Origin: an uncultured SAR116 cluster alpha proteobacterium
GTDB taxonomy: Bacteria > Pseudomonadota > Alphaproteobacteria > Puniceispirillales > Puniceispirillaceae
Assembly (NCBI GenBank): GCA_902559985.1
Contig: CACEJY010000008.1
Location: forward strand, 1 to 57,752
DNA length: 57,752 nt
Direction: 5' to 3'
Under the pieces are notes generated by a model, which searched no databases, was not told the DNA's origin, and was given only the letters and a program-made list of their open reading frames with translations. Both the position numbers and the translations under genes were made by a program. Positions 51,015-57,752 of this stretch are shown in pieces (position 1 is the stretch's first letter; each line of letters begins with the position of its first letter).

Positions 51015-51893
51015 ATGGCTTCATTTCGCTTAGCAACTATCGTGGTTCTGTTAGCGGGTGCGTTTGTGCTGTATAACTCCGCTTTCACTGTGAACCAGAC
51101 GCAGCAGGCCCTTGTATTACAATTAGGAGACCCCAAACGCACAATTCAGGAGCCGGGTCTTGCATTCAAGTTACCCTTTATCCAGGATGTAACCTATTAC
51201 GAGAAACGCGTTTTGAGCCTTATTCCTCAAGATGCTCAGGAAGTGATTCTGTCTGACCAAAAGCGTCTAATGGTTGATGCTTACGCTCGCTACAAAATCA
51301 CAGACCCGTTGCTTTTCTATCAAACTGTGCGGAATGAAAATGGTGCCCGCGGTCGGTTGGAGGCAATCATCGACTCGTCTGTGAGGCGCGCGCTTGGTAA
51401 CGAAACCTTAGGTTCAATCTTGACTGGGCAAAGAAACGATATTACCCGTTCGATTGGTGACGAAGTTAATCAGTCTGTTGTTTCTCTGGGCCTTCAAATT
51501 ATCGATGTGCGGTTACGGAGGGCTGATTATCCGGAAGCCACAAGCCAGAATATTTTCAATCGAATGAAATCGGAGCGAACAAGAGAAGCCAAGGAATTCC
51601 GCGCAACAGGTGAGGAAGAGGCCCAAAAAATACGGTCCGCTGCCGAAAAAACTCGTACGGTGATTATCTCTGAAGCACAGCAAGTCGCGCAAGAGACTAG
51701 AGGTGGCGGTGACTCCGAAGCAATTCGGATATATGCCGATAGCTTCGGGCAAGACGCCGAATTTTTTGCTTTTTACAGGTCGATGGAAGCCTATCGAAAA
51801 TCCTTCGGTGAAAGCGATACTTCAATGGTACTGTCACCAAATAGCTCGTTTTTCCGATACCTTCTAAGCAAGGATGGTGGTTCCGAAAAATAG
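51015..51893 (+). CDS. hflC: FtsH protease modulator HflC
   Basis: A 292-residue SPFH protein with an N-terminal anchor (residues 6-22), an F-T-V-N-Q-T-Q-Q-A-L-V segment, and a coiled coil R-M-K-S-E-R-T-R-E-A-K-E-F-R-A near 200. A conserved C-terminal S-M-V-L-S-P-N-S-S-F-F-R follows. It is translationally linked to hflK and forms the HflKC complex. A hairpin with arms AGCCGGC/GCCGGCT follows the stop but has no T run. degP lies 250 bases downstream in the same direction. Confidence 0.95.
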   Translation: MASFRLATIVVLLAGAFVLYNSAFTVNQTQQALVLQLGDPKRTIQEPGLAFKLPFIQDVTYYEKRVLSLIPQDAQEVILSDQKRLMVDAYARYKITDPLLFYQTVRNENGARGRLEAIIDSSVRRALGNETLGSILTGQRNDITRSIGDEVNQSVVSLGLQIIDVRLRRADYPEATSQNIFNRMKSERTREAKEFRATGEEEAQKIRSAAEKTRTVIISEAQQVAQETRGGGDSEAIRIYADSFGQDAEFFAFYRSMEAYRKSFGESDTSMVLSPNSSFFRYLLSKDGGSEK

Positions 51894-52143
51894 CCGGCCC
51901 TTAGGAGGCTCGGAGATTTATAAGAGCCGGCTGCCTTGCAGGTGAATTAAACCGGAGTACAGAACGGTTTGCCAGCCCTGTTTAGGTGTTCGATGCTTGG
52001 GCAGTAGGAGGCCGAATTTACCATGAAACTGCCTTTTTTTGGTCACGCTATTTTGGCATGACTAGGGGGAAGCCATAGCCAAAGATCTAGCGATGGCGGG
52101 AGATTTAGATATTGACCTTACAGTCCTCGGAGGAGTGATTATA

Positions 52144-53619
52144 ATGATATTTAGACTGTTGTACCCCACTCGGCACCTGCTGACTCTTGTGCGAGGTGAT
52201 AATTTGGCTTCAGTTGCTATAGCGATTACAATCATATTTTTTTCGGCTAATCTATGGGCGGCTGACCGGCCGAACTCATTTGCGGATTTAGCAGAGAAAC
52301 TATCGCCATCAGTAGTGAATATATCCACGACGACGATTGTAAACGGTGGGCCAGGTTCAGAGATGCCTCAATTTCCACCCGGATCACCCTTTGAAGAATT
52401 TTTCAAAAACTTTGGCGACAATAACCGTCAGCGGAAGGCCCAATCACTTGGCTCAGGATTCATTATTAATGCCGAAGGCATTGTTGTCACAAACCATCAT
52501 GTGATAGAAAATGCAGAAGAGATCAGAGTTATCCTTGCTGATGAAACCAGTTTTACCGCGAAGGTGCTGGGACAGGACAAGAAAACTGATATTGCAGTTC
52601 TGAAAATCGAACCAGGCGACGCAAAATTGGCTGCCGTGGCCTTTGGTGACTCGGATAGTTTGCGGGTCGGCGATTGGGTGCTTGCAATCGGTAATCCGTT
52701 TGGTCTCGGTGGCACTGTTACTGCTGGGATTGTTTCTGCGCGCGGACGTGACATTGGTAATGGGCCATACGATGATTTTATACAAACAGACGCGTCAATC
52801 AACCGCGGTAACTCGGGAGGGCCTCTTTTTAATACCGACGGGGAGGTGATCGGGATTAATACAGCAATTTATTCTCAATCGGGTGGATCCGTTGGGATTG
52901 GTTTTGCAATTTCGTCAAATTTGGCAAGTCGGGTAGCCAGCCAGTTGGTTGAGTTTGGCCAAACACGACGTGGTTGGTTGGGTGTCTTCATTCAGGAAGT
53001 AACGCCAGATATAGCGGAGTCTCTTGGTTTGGGTGAAGTATCGGGTGCGCTTGTGTCATCGGTGAATGAAAATAGCCCGGCGGCTAAGGGTGGTGTTCAG
53101 CCGGGCGATGTGATTTTGAAATTTGATGGGAAAGTCATTGAAAAGATGCGTGATCTGCCGAGGATTGTCGCAGAAACTGATATTGGAGCAAACGTTAGTG
53201 TTGACCTGTTTCGTCAGGGCAGTCCCAAGACCGTTAAGATTACCCTAGGTGAACTTGAAAAAGCTGAGCTTGTCGGCCTTGCCGGTGGAGAAAGACCTGC
53301 TGAGATATCAAAAGAAAGTTTTGGCAGTTTGGGTTTTTCCGTTCAAGCATTGACGCCACAACTTGCAGAGGAGATGGGGATTAGTAAGGGAAAGGTTGGC
53401 GTTGTTGTCACTGAAGTAGTGCCTGGGAGTCCCGCGGCCAACAAAAATCTTCAGGTTGGTGATATTTTAAGACGGTTTGGTCAGCGTCCAGTAAAAGGGA
53501 TAGATGAACTTACCAAGGACATAGAGGATGCTGAAGAGAGCGGCCGCTCTGGAATTCTCATCCTGATCGAACGTGATGGGCGCGAACGTTTCTTACAAAT
53601 TGGGTTTGCCAAGAAATAA
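52144..53619 (+). CDS. degP: Periplasmic serine protease DegP/HtrA (Do-like)
   Basis: A 491-residue secreted protease. The signal segment ends near L-W-A-A-D (residue 40). The trypsin-like domain has the triad His in T-N-H-H-V, Asp in K-T-D-I-A-V-L and Ser in N-R-G-N-S-G-G-P-L, followed by two PDZ domains (around 275 and 390). The ATG at 52144 with GGAGG upstream gives a sensible signal peptide; an earlier in-frame start would put 17 hydrophilic residues before it. It degrades or refolds damaged envelope proteins. It follows hflKC, a recurrent alphaproteobacterial arrangement of membrane quality-control genes. Confidence 0.94.
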   Translation: MIFRLLYPTRHLLTLVRGDNLASVAIAITIIFFSANLWAADRPNSFADLAEKLSPSVVNISTTTIVNGGPGSEMPQFPPGSPFEEFFKNFGDNNRQRKAQSLGSGFIINAEGIVVTNHHVIENAEEIRVILADETSFTAKVLGQDKKTDIAVLKIEPGDAKLAAVAFGDSDSLRVGDWVLAIGNPFGLGGTVTAGIVSARGRDIGNGPYDDFIQTDASINRGNSGGPLFNTDGEVIGINTAIYSQSGGSVGIGFAISSNLASRVASQLVEFGQTRRGWLGVFIQEVTPDIAESLGLGEVSGALVSSVNENSPAAKGGVQPGDVILKFDGKVIEKMRDLPRIVAETDIGANVSVDLFRQGSPKTVKITLGELEKAELVGLAGGERPAEISKESFGSLGFSVQALTPQLAEEMGISKGKVGVVVTEVVPGSPAANKNLQVGDILRRFGQRPVKGIDELTKDIEDAEESGRSGILILIERDGRERFLQIGFAKK

Positions 53620-53663
53620 AGGCCTAGTAAGGGTTTGGTAGCGCTGTAAAAGACAAGGAAAAC

Positions 53664-53713
53664 CATAATCAATAAATAAGGGGTCTTGCTTGCCTCTTTG
53701 TTTATTGGTTATG
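53664..53713. terminator. Long bidirectional terminator hairpin between degP and serB
   Basis: A continuous stem of 20 base pairs, including a few G-U pairs, runs from CATAATCAATAAA (53664-53676) to TTTATTGGTTATG (53701-53713). It has a GC core AAGGGG/CCTCTT and a 10-base loop. It sits centrally between the two convergent genes and can act on both strands. Confidence 0.75.
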
Positions 53714-53721
53714 AGCGCCGT

Positions 53722-54669
53722 CTATACAGATATAAAATTGTCTTTATGATAGCCTTGAAGGTATAAAAGGCCCTGCAGATCTGTGTGGTTGAGTTGGATG
53801 GAAATTATATCACGCAATATTGGCGTGCCAGCAAAAGCGACTCCCATGCCAGCTTCTTTTAGCATGGCAAGGTCATTCGCTCCATCGCCAATGGTTACTG
53901 CCTCTTTGATGTCAATGCTATGAATTTTGCAGTAATGTGCCAGATAACCTGCCTTGGCCTCGCGATCGAGGACTGGTGTTTCTACCGTGCCCAGTATTTT
54001 GCCATCACCAACATGCATATGGTTCGCATGGTGGTCATGAAATCCACATAATGCCGCCACTGGTCCAGTTATGAAATCAAACCCACCAGAGATTAGATAA
54101 CATTTTGCCCCATTTGCGCGCATGGTTTGAACCAGCGCAATCGCACCCGGTGTTAGCTTTGCCGCTTTGATTAGGGAAGAAAAAAGCCGATTTGAGTAAC
54201 CTCGAAGCATTGCAACACGCTCTAATAGGGCGTTTTCAAAGTCAATTTCACCCGACATTGACCTTCGTGTGATTGCAGCCACCCTATCACCAATGCCAGC
54301 CATTTCTGCGAGATCATCTAACGACTCAGACTGAATAATCGTACTATCCATATCCGCAATAAGCAATTTTTTCTGCCGTTCGTTAGTCGGCACAATATTC
54401 ACATCAAGTTGGCGCGCTGCTGCTGCATCGCGTAGGGCCTGAAAGTCAGAATTACTGTTTGTGTGCTCTATGGTGAAACTGTTGTCGGGTTGGCACATGA
54501 TCTCGGCGGCATATCCGGGGTCCAGCCAGTTCGCATCGGTGTAAGGTTGCAAGAAGGCAAAATCTTCATTCAAATCAGCTAGCCAAGCAGATGCGTCGAG
54601 CTTGCCTGCGGACCAACTTTCAATGCTCGTCGGTTGCGTGGAGGTTGAAAAAACAAGTGCATAATGCAT
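53722..54669 (-). CDS. serB: Phosphoserine phosphatase SerB
   Basis: About 315 residues. A variable N-terminal domain of 90-100 residues precedes a HAD phosphatase core with nucleophile D-M-D-S-T-I near residue 107, L-I-S-G-G-F-D near 195 and G-D-G-A-N-D-L near 265. The ATG at 54669 has AGGTGA six bases upstream; a longer frame reaching 54810 would overlap the divergent miaA gene and is rejected. It performs the last step of serine synthesis. It is separated from divergent miaA by only 43 bases. Confidence 0.94.
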   Translation of the reverse strand: MHYALVFSTSTQPTSIESWSAGKLDASAWLADLNEDFAFLQPYTDANWLDPGYAAEIMCQPDNSFTIEHTNSNSDFQALRDAAAARQLDVNIVPTNERQKKLLIADMDSTIIQSESLDDLAEMAGIGDRVAAITRRSMSGEIDFENALLERVAMLRGYSNRLFSSLIKAAKLTPGAIALVQTMRANGAKCYLISGGFDFITGPVAALCGFHDHHANHMHVGDGKILGTVETPVLDREAKAGYLAHYCKIHSIDIKEAVTIGDGANDLAMLKEAGMGVAFAGTPILRDIISIQLNHTDLQGLLYLQGYHKDNFISV

Positions 54670-54712
54670 AGTGCATTCACCTGCCGCTAATGGCGGCACA
54701 TTGGAGGTTGGA

Positions 54713-55675
54713 GTGTCAAACGCAGCGTATAACAACTTAGATAACCAAAAACTGCAAAAGTATATCATGATTGCCGGGCCAACCGCATCAGGTAAATCCC
54801 AACTTGCCATAGATATTGCACGTGCGCTTGATGGTGAAGTGGTAAACGCGGACTCAATGCAGCTATACTCAGATTTATCAATTCTGACTGCCCGCCCATC
54901 TGATAGAGATATGAAAGGTATCTCGCATCATCTATATGGAGTTCTTGATGGGGCTCAGCGAGCGTCCGTCGCAATTTGGTTGGGCTTAGCAGCAGAAGCA
55001 ATGGCGGCAATTTGGGCGCGTGGGCGGATGCCAATTGTCATTGGTGGCACAGGTATGTATTTAGACGCGGCGATGAACGGAATTGCTCCAATCCCCGATG
55101 TACCAGTCAAAATCCATGATGCAGTAACCAACCTGTATCAGGACATTGGTGGAACTGCCTTTCGTCAAAAACTTGCGGCACTAGATCCACCGGTTGCTGC
55201 TCGGCTTGTTGATGGCGATCGTCAACGCTTAATCCGGGCAATGGGCGTTGTAACAGCAACGGGAACACCGCTTAGCAAATGGCAGGCAGGTGCGCATGAG
55301 GGTGCATTGGAGGGGAGGCCGATCAAGTTAGCAATACTACCGCCGCGAGAGGTCTTGTATAAACGCATTGATGATCGGTTTGATCTGATGCTGAAACGTA
55401 AGGTGCTTGATGAGGTGCATCGCCTCGCGAAACGTCAGCTTGATCCAACTCTTCCGCTGATGAAAGCGCTGGGTTTGTCAGCTTTAATATCGGTGCTCAA
55501 AGAGGATATTACACTGGAAGAGGCAGGCTATATCGGGAAGCGCGATAGTCGTCGTTATGCGAAACGACAAATGACGTGGCTACGAAATAATTATCATGCG
55601 CATATGATCATAAAAAAGAAATTATCGAAAAGTTTGATAGAAAATATCTTTTCACTTATTTGTTCAAATGGTTGA
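54713..55675 (+). CDS. miaA: tRNA dimethylallyltransferase MiaA
   Basis: About 320 residues from the GTG at 54713, chosen because GGAGG lies five bases before it; earlier codons overlap the serB ribosome site. P-loop G-P-T-A-S-G-K-S near residue 22, N-A-D-S-M-Q-L-Y-S-D near 45, the D/H-H-L-Y-G segment near 75 and G-G-T-G-M-Y near 107 are diagnostic. It transfers a dimethylallyl group to A37 of tRNAs reading U-starting codons. The final residues are Lys-rich and variable. Confidence 0.94.
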   Translation: MSNAAYNNLDNQKLQKYIMIAGPTASGKSQLAIDIARALDGEVVNADSMQLYSDLSILTARPSDRDMKGISHHLYGVLDGAQRASVAIWLGLAAEAMAAIWARGRMPIVIGGTGMYLDAAMNGIAPIPDVPVKIHDAVTNLYQDIGGTAFRQKLAALDPPVAARLVDGDRQRLIRAMGVVTATGTPLSKWQAGAHEGALEGRPIKLAILPPREVLYKRIDDRFDLMLKRKVLDEVHRLAKRQLDPTLPLMKALGLSALISVLKEDITLEEAGYIGKRDSRRYAKRQMTWLRNNYHAHMIIKKKLSKSLIENIFSLICSNG

Positions 55676-55871
55676 CCCGCTGCTGAAAAGCTGGCAAAAT
55701 AACTCCCTAAATCAGGTTTTTATCTGAAATTTGACAGAATTTTGGTTATATAAATTGGTTTGTTGCGTCAAAAGGACTACTTTTGTCGGTTTTGGACGGC
55801 TTGGTTGTATGGCTGAGCCGTAGTACTGACGTGCGGCAATTTAATTTTAGAATTTTACAGGAAATGAAACA

Positions 55872-57683
55872 ATGGCGAAATCTGCCCTCTCAGGCTGCGA
55901 ACAGGTAGTATCAGACAACGGAACTCTGGCCATGGCTGGCGCAGAAATCCTTTTAAAAGGTCTGGAAGATGAAAATGTGGAGGTTATCTTCGGATATCCT
56001 GGAGGTGCGGTATTGCCAATTTATGATGCACTTTTTAAAAACAACAAAATCCGACACATCCTCGTTCGCCACGAACAAGCAGCAGTGCATGCGGCTGAGG
56101 GCTATGCTCGATCAACTGGAAAGGTTGGTGTTGTTCTAGTGACATCTGGCCCCGGTGCAACGAATGCCGTTACTGGACTGACCGATGCGCTGATGGACTC
56201 AGTGCCGATCGTGTGTCTCACTGGTCAGGTCCCAACGCATCTAATCGGTAATGACGCGTTTCAGGAGGCGGACACAACCGGTATCACTCGTGCCTGTACA
56301 AAACACAATTATTTGGTCAAAGACGGTGGGATGCTGCAACAAACTTTGGCTGAGGCATTTCATGTTGCAAGGTCTGGCCGTCCTGGTCCGGTTCTAATCG
56401 ATTTGCCAAAAGACATTCTGATGGGTGAATATAGCTACAATACACTGGCTGCCGCGGTGCCAGCCCAAAAGCGTTATGCCCCAGCAATCAGACCTGAAAA
56501 GGAAGTAATTAAAAAAGCTGTGGCTATGATGCAGCGGGCCGAAAGGCCAATTATCTATGGCGGAGGCGGGATTGTTAATTCAGGACCAAAAGCATCTGCG
56601 CTTTTGCAACAATTGGTGGATATGACTGGATGGCCAACAACCCTGACCTTGATGGGGCTAGGGGCGTTGCCCGCATCAGACAAACATTTCCTAGGCATGC
56701 TTGGTATGCACGGCACTTATGAGGCAAATTGGGCGATGCATGATTGTGATCTGATGTTGAATATCGGGGCGCGATTTGATGACCGCGTAACTGGCAGGAT
56801 TAACGGATTTTCTCCAAAATCTGAAAAAATTCACATTGATATTGATCCTTCATCGGTAAACAAGAATGTAACTGTTGACCTTGGGATTATCGGTGATGCG
56901 AGCATCATTCTAGAAATGCTGATTGCCGAAATGAACGCGCAATCCTTCGTTCCACACAAGGCCTCGCTAACAAAATGGTGGAAACAGATCGAAAGCTGGC
57001 AAAACCTTGATTGCCTCGGGTTTGAACAGGGGGGCGACGTGATTAAGCCGCAGCATGCAATAAAAAGGTTATGCGAAATGACCCGTGACTATGATACCTA
57101 TGTGACCACTGAGGTGGGTCAGCACCAGATGTGGGCGGCACAATATTATGACTTTGAAAAACCAAACCGTTGGATGACATCTGGTGGTCTTGGAACAATG
57201 GGCTATGGTTTGCCATCGGCCCTTGGTGTTCAGGTGGCGCACCCAAACTCGTTGGTGATCGATATTGCCGGTGAGGCATCATTCATGATGAACATGCAAG
57301 AATTATCCACACTGGCGCAATATAATTTGCCGGTGAAAATGTTTATTATTAATAATGAATGGATGGGAATGGTGCGGCAATGGCAGGAATTGATTCATGG
57401 TGGCCGTTATTCGGAATCCTACAGTGCATCGTTACCAAATTTTATCAAGCTGGCCGATACGTTCGGCATGGTGGGGCTGGTTGCGAAGAAGCCTGATGAT
57501 CTCGATGGTGTCATTGCTGAAATGCTGGCAACACCGGGACCGGTGATTGCCGATATCTGTGTTGCCAAGGAAGAAAACTGCTTTCCAATGATTCCATCTG
57601 GTGCAGCGCATAATGAAATGCTTCTTGGGCCAGCAGATCAGGCTGTAAAGCCGATTTCTGAGGAAGGAATGGTGCTGGTATAG
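55872..57683 (+). CDS. ilvB: Acetolactate synthase large subunit
   Basis: A 603-residue ThDP enzyme. Catalytic Glu lies in V-R-H-E-Q-A-A-V-H-A-A-E-G-Y-A, T-S-G-P-G-A-T-N near residue 95, the FAD/middle domain near 200-350, and the Mg-ThDP motif in the C-terminal domain. That motif reads G-E-A-S-F-M-M-N rather than G-D-G-x-F-Q-M, so the usual first Asp is Glu; I have a memory of similar motifs in other alphaproteobacteria but cannot verify it. It condenses pyruvate for valine/leucine or pyruvate with 2-oxobutyrate for isoleucine. ilvH starts 32 bases downstream. The 196 bases upstream contain a TTGACA at 55731 but no well-spaced -10. Confidence 0.95.
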   Translation: MAKSALSGCEQVVSDNGTLAMAGAEILLKGLEDENVEVIFGYPGGAVLPIYDALFKNNKIRHILVRHEQAAVHAAEGYARSTGKVGVVLVTSGPGATNAVTGLTDALMDSVPIVCLTGQVPTHLIGNDAFQEADTTGITRACTKHNYLVKDGGMLQQTLAEAFHVARSGRPGPVLIDLPKDILMGEYSYNTLAAAVPAQKRYAPAIRPEKEVIKKAVAMMQRAERPIIYGGGGIVNSGPKASALLQQLVDMTGWPTTLTLMGLGALPASDKHFLGMLGMHGTYEANWAMHDCDLMLNIGARFDDRVTGRINGFSPKSEKIHIDIDPSSVNKNVTVDLGIIGDASIILEMLIAEMNAQSFVPHKASLTKWWKQIESWQNLDCLGFEQGGDVIKPQHAIKRLCEMTRDYDTYVTTEVGQHQMWAAQYYDFEKPNRWMTSGGLGTMGYGLPSALGVQVAHPNSLVIDIAGEASFMMNMQELSTLAQYNLPVKMFIINNEWMGMVRQWQELIHGGRYSESYSASLPNFIKLADTFGMVGLVAKKPDDLDGVIAEMLATPGPVIADICVAKEENCFPMIPSGAAHNEMLLGPADQAVKPISEEGMVLV

Positions 57684-57715
57684 CGATAGGCTAGCCATTT
57701 AGGAGCTTTAGCAAC

Positions 57716-57752
57716 ATGAATAACAAAGACGGAATTGAACGCCATATCATTT
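57716..57752 (+). CDS. ilvH: Acetolactate synthase small subunit, first codons
   Basis: An ATG preceded by AGGAGC opens a frame of twelve codons, with R-H at positions 9-10, before the window ends. Position right after ilvB and the R-H-I-I opening match the ACT-domain regulatory subunit that confers valine feedback. The call rests mainly on context. Confidence 0.75.
   Translation, partial: MNNKDGIERHII

Noticed and set aside
54670-54810. Longer N-terminus for serB
   Set aside because: The extension overlaps the divergent miaA coding region and lacks family resemblance; the ATG at 54669 has a good ribosome site.
55731-55756. TTGACA plus TATAAA upstream of ilvB as a promoter
   Set aside because: The spacer is only 12-14 bases, outside the 16-18 range, so I do not annotate it; no leader peptide rich in Val, Leu or Ile codons was found either.
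1-57752. CRISPR arrays, insertion sequences, prophage genes, rRNA or tRNA genes
   Set aside because: I looked for spaced direct repeats, transposase or integrase motifs and tRNA T-arms, and found none beyond the short hexamer repeat at 34025-34060.

Overview
The window reads as a gene-dense chromosome segment of a heterotrophic, probably marine, alphaproteobacterium of intermediate GC content. The evidence is a circularly permuted two-piece-type ssrA (tmRNA) gene beside an alpha-type sspB, and the block thyA-folA / hflK-hflC-degP / serB / miaA / ilvB-ilvH, an arrangement familiar from alphaproteobacteria. The density of ABC, DMT and hydroxy-acid dehydrogenase genes fits a SAR116-like or roseobacter-like lifestyle. 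That taxonomic guess is inference. I saw no CRISPR array, insertion sequence, prophage gene or tRNA.

Region 1-9.1 kb: a CoA ligase fragment and an acylating aldehyde dehydrogenase (SauT/SauS-like) run leftward. They diverge from an AspC-type aminotransferase, a three-domain ThDP enzyme, a PatB/MalY C-S lyase and a DMT transporter. The set fits conversion of an amino sulfonate such as cysteate to sulfoacetaldehyde and sulfoacetyl-CoA, though the substrate is not proven. The divergent promoter region carries an inverted repeat over a readable promoter and a second palindrome. A DUF1932 dehydrogenase and a TerC membrane protein follow.

Region 9.5-26.4 kb: a lone FbpB-type iron permease and an LldD-like FMN dehydrogenase. 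Next is a leftward operon of a diaminopropionate ammonia-lyase-like enzyme, an M24 peptidase and an Asp/Glu-racemase-fold protein. A rightward polyamine-type block follows: ureohydrolase, PotA, PotD-like binding protein, two permeases, SDR, class III aminotransferase, DMT and aldehyde dehydrogenase. The block looks like uptake and oxidation of polyamines or related amines.

Region 26.4-38.6 kb: a tight leftward operon of an M19 dipeptidase, a 584-residue protein I do not recognise, and a DUF3726 protein; this is the best candidate for an undescribed system. Then come a DMT transporter, ccmE, cytochrome c, a second FMN hydroxy-acid dehydrogenase, a PCu(A)C copper chaperone with a His-Lys repeat tail, a flavodoxin-like protein, pterin dehydratase, azlCD, pgk, msrA and rpmJ.

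Region 38.7-57.7 kb: glcDEF (glycolate to glyoxylate) followed by a beta-hydroxyaspartate aldolase-like gene (glyoxylate plus glycine), class I fumarase, sspB, ssrA, thyA-folA, mrp, hflKC, degP, serB, miaA, ilvB and the first codons of ilvH.
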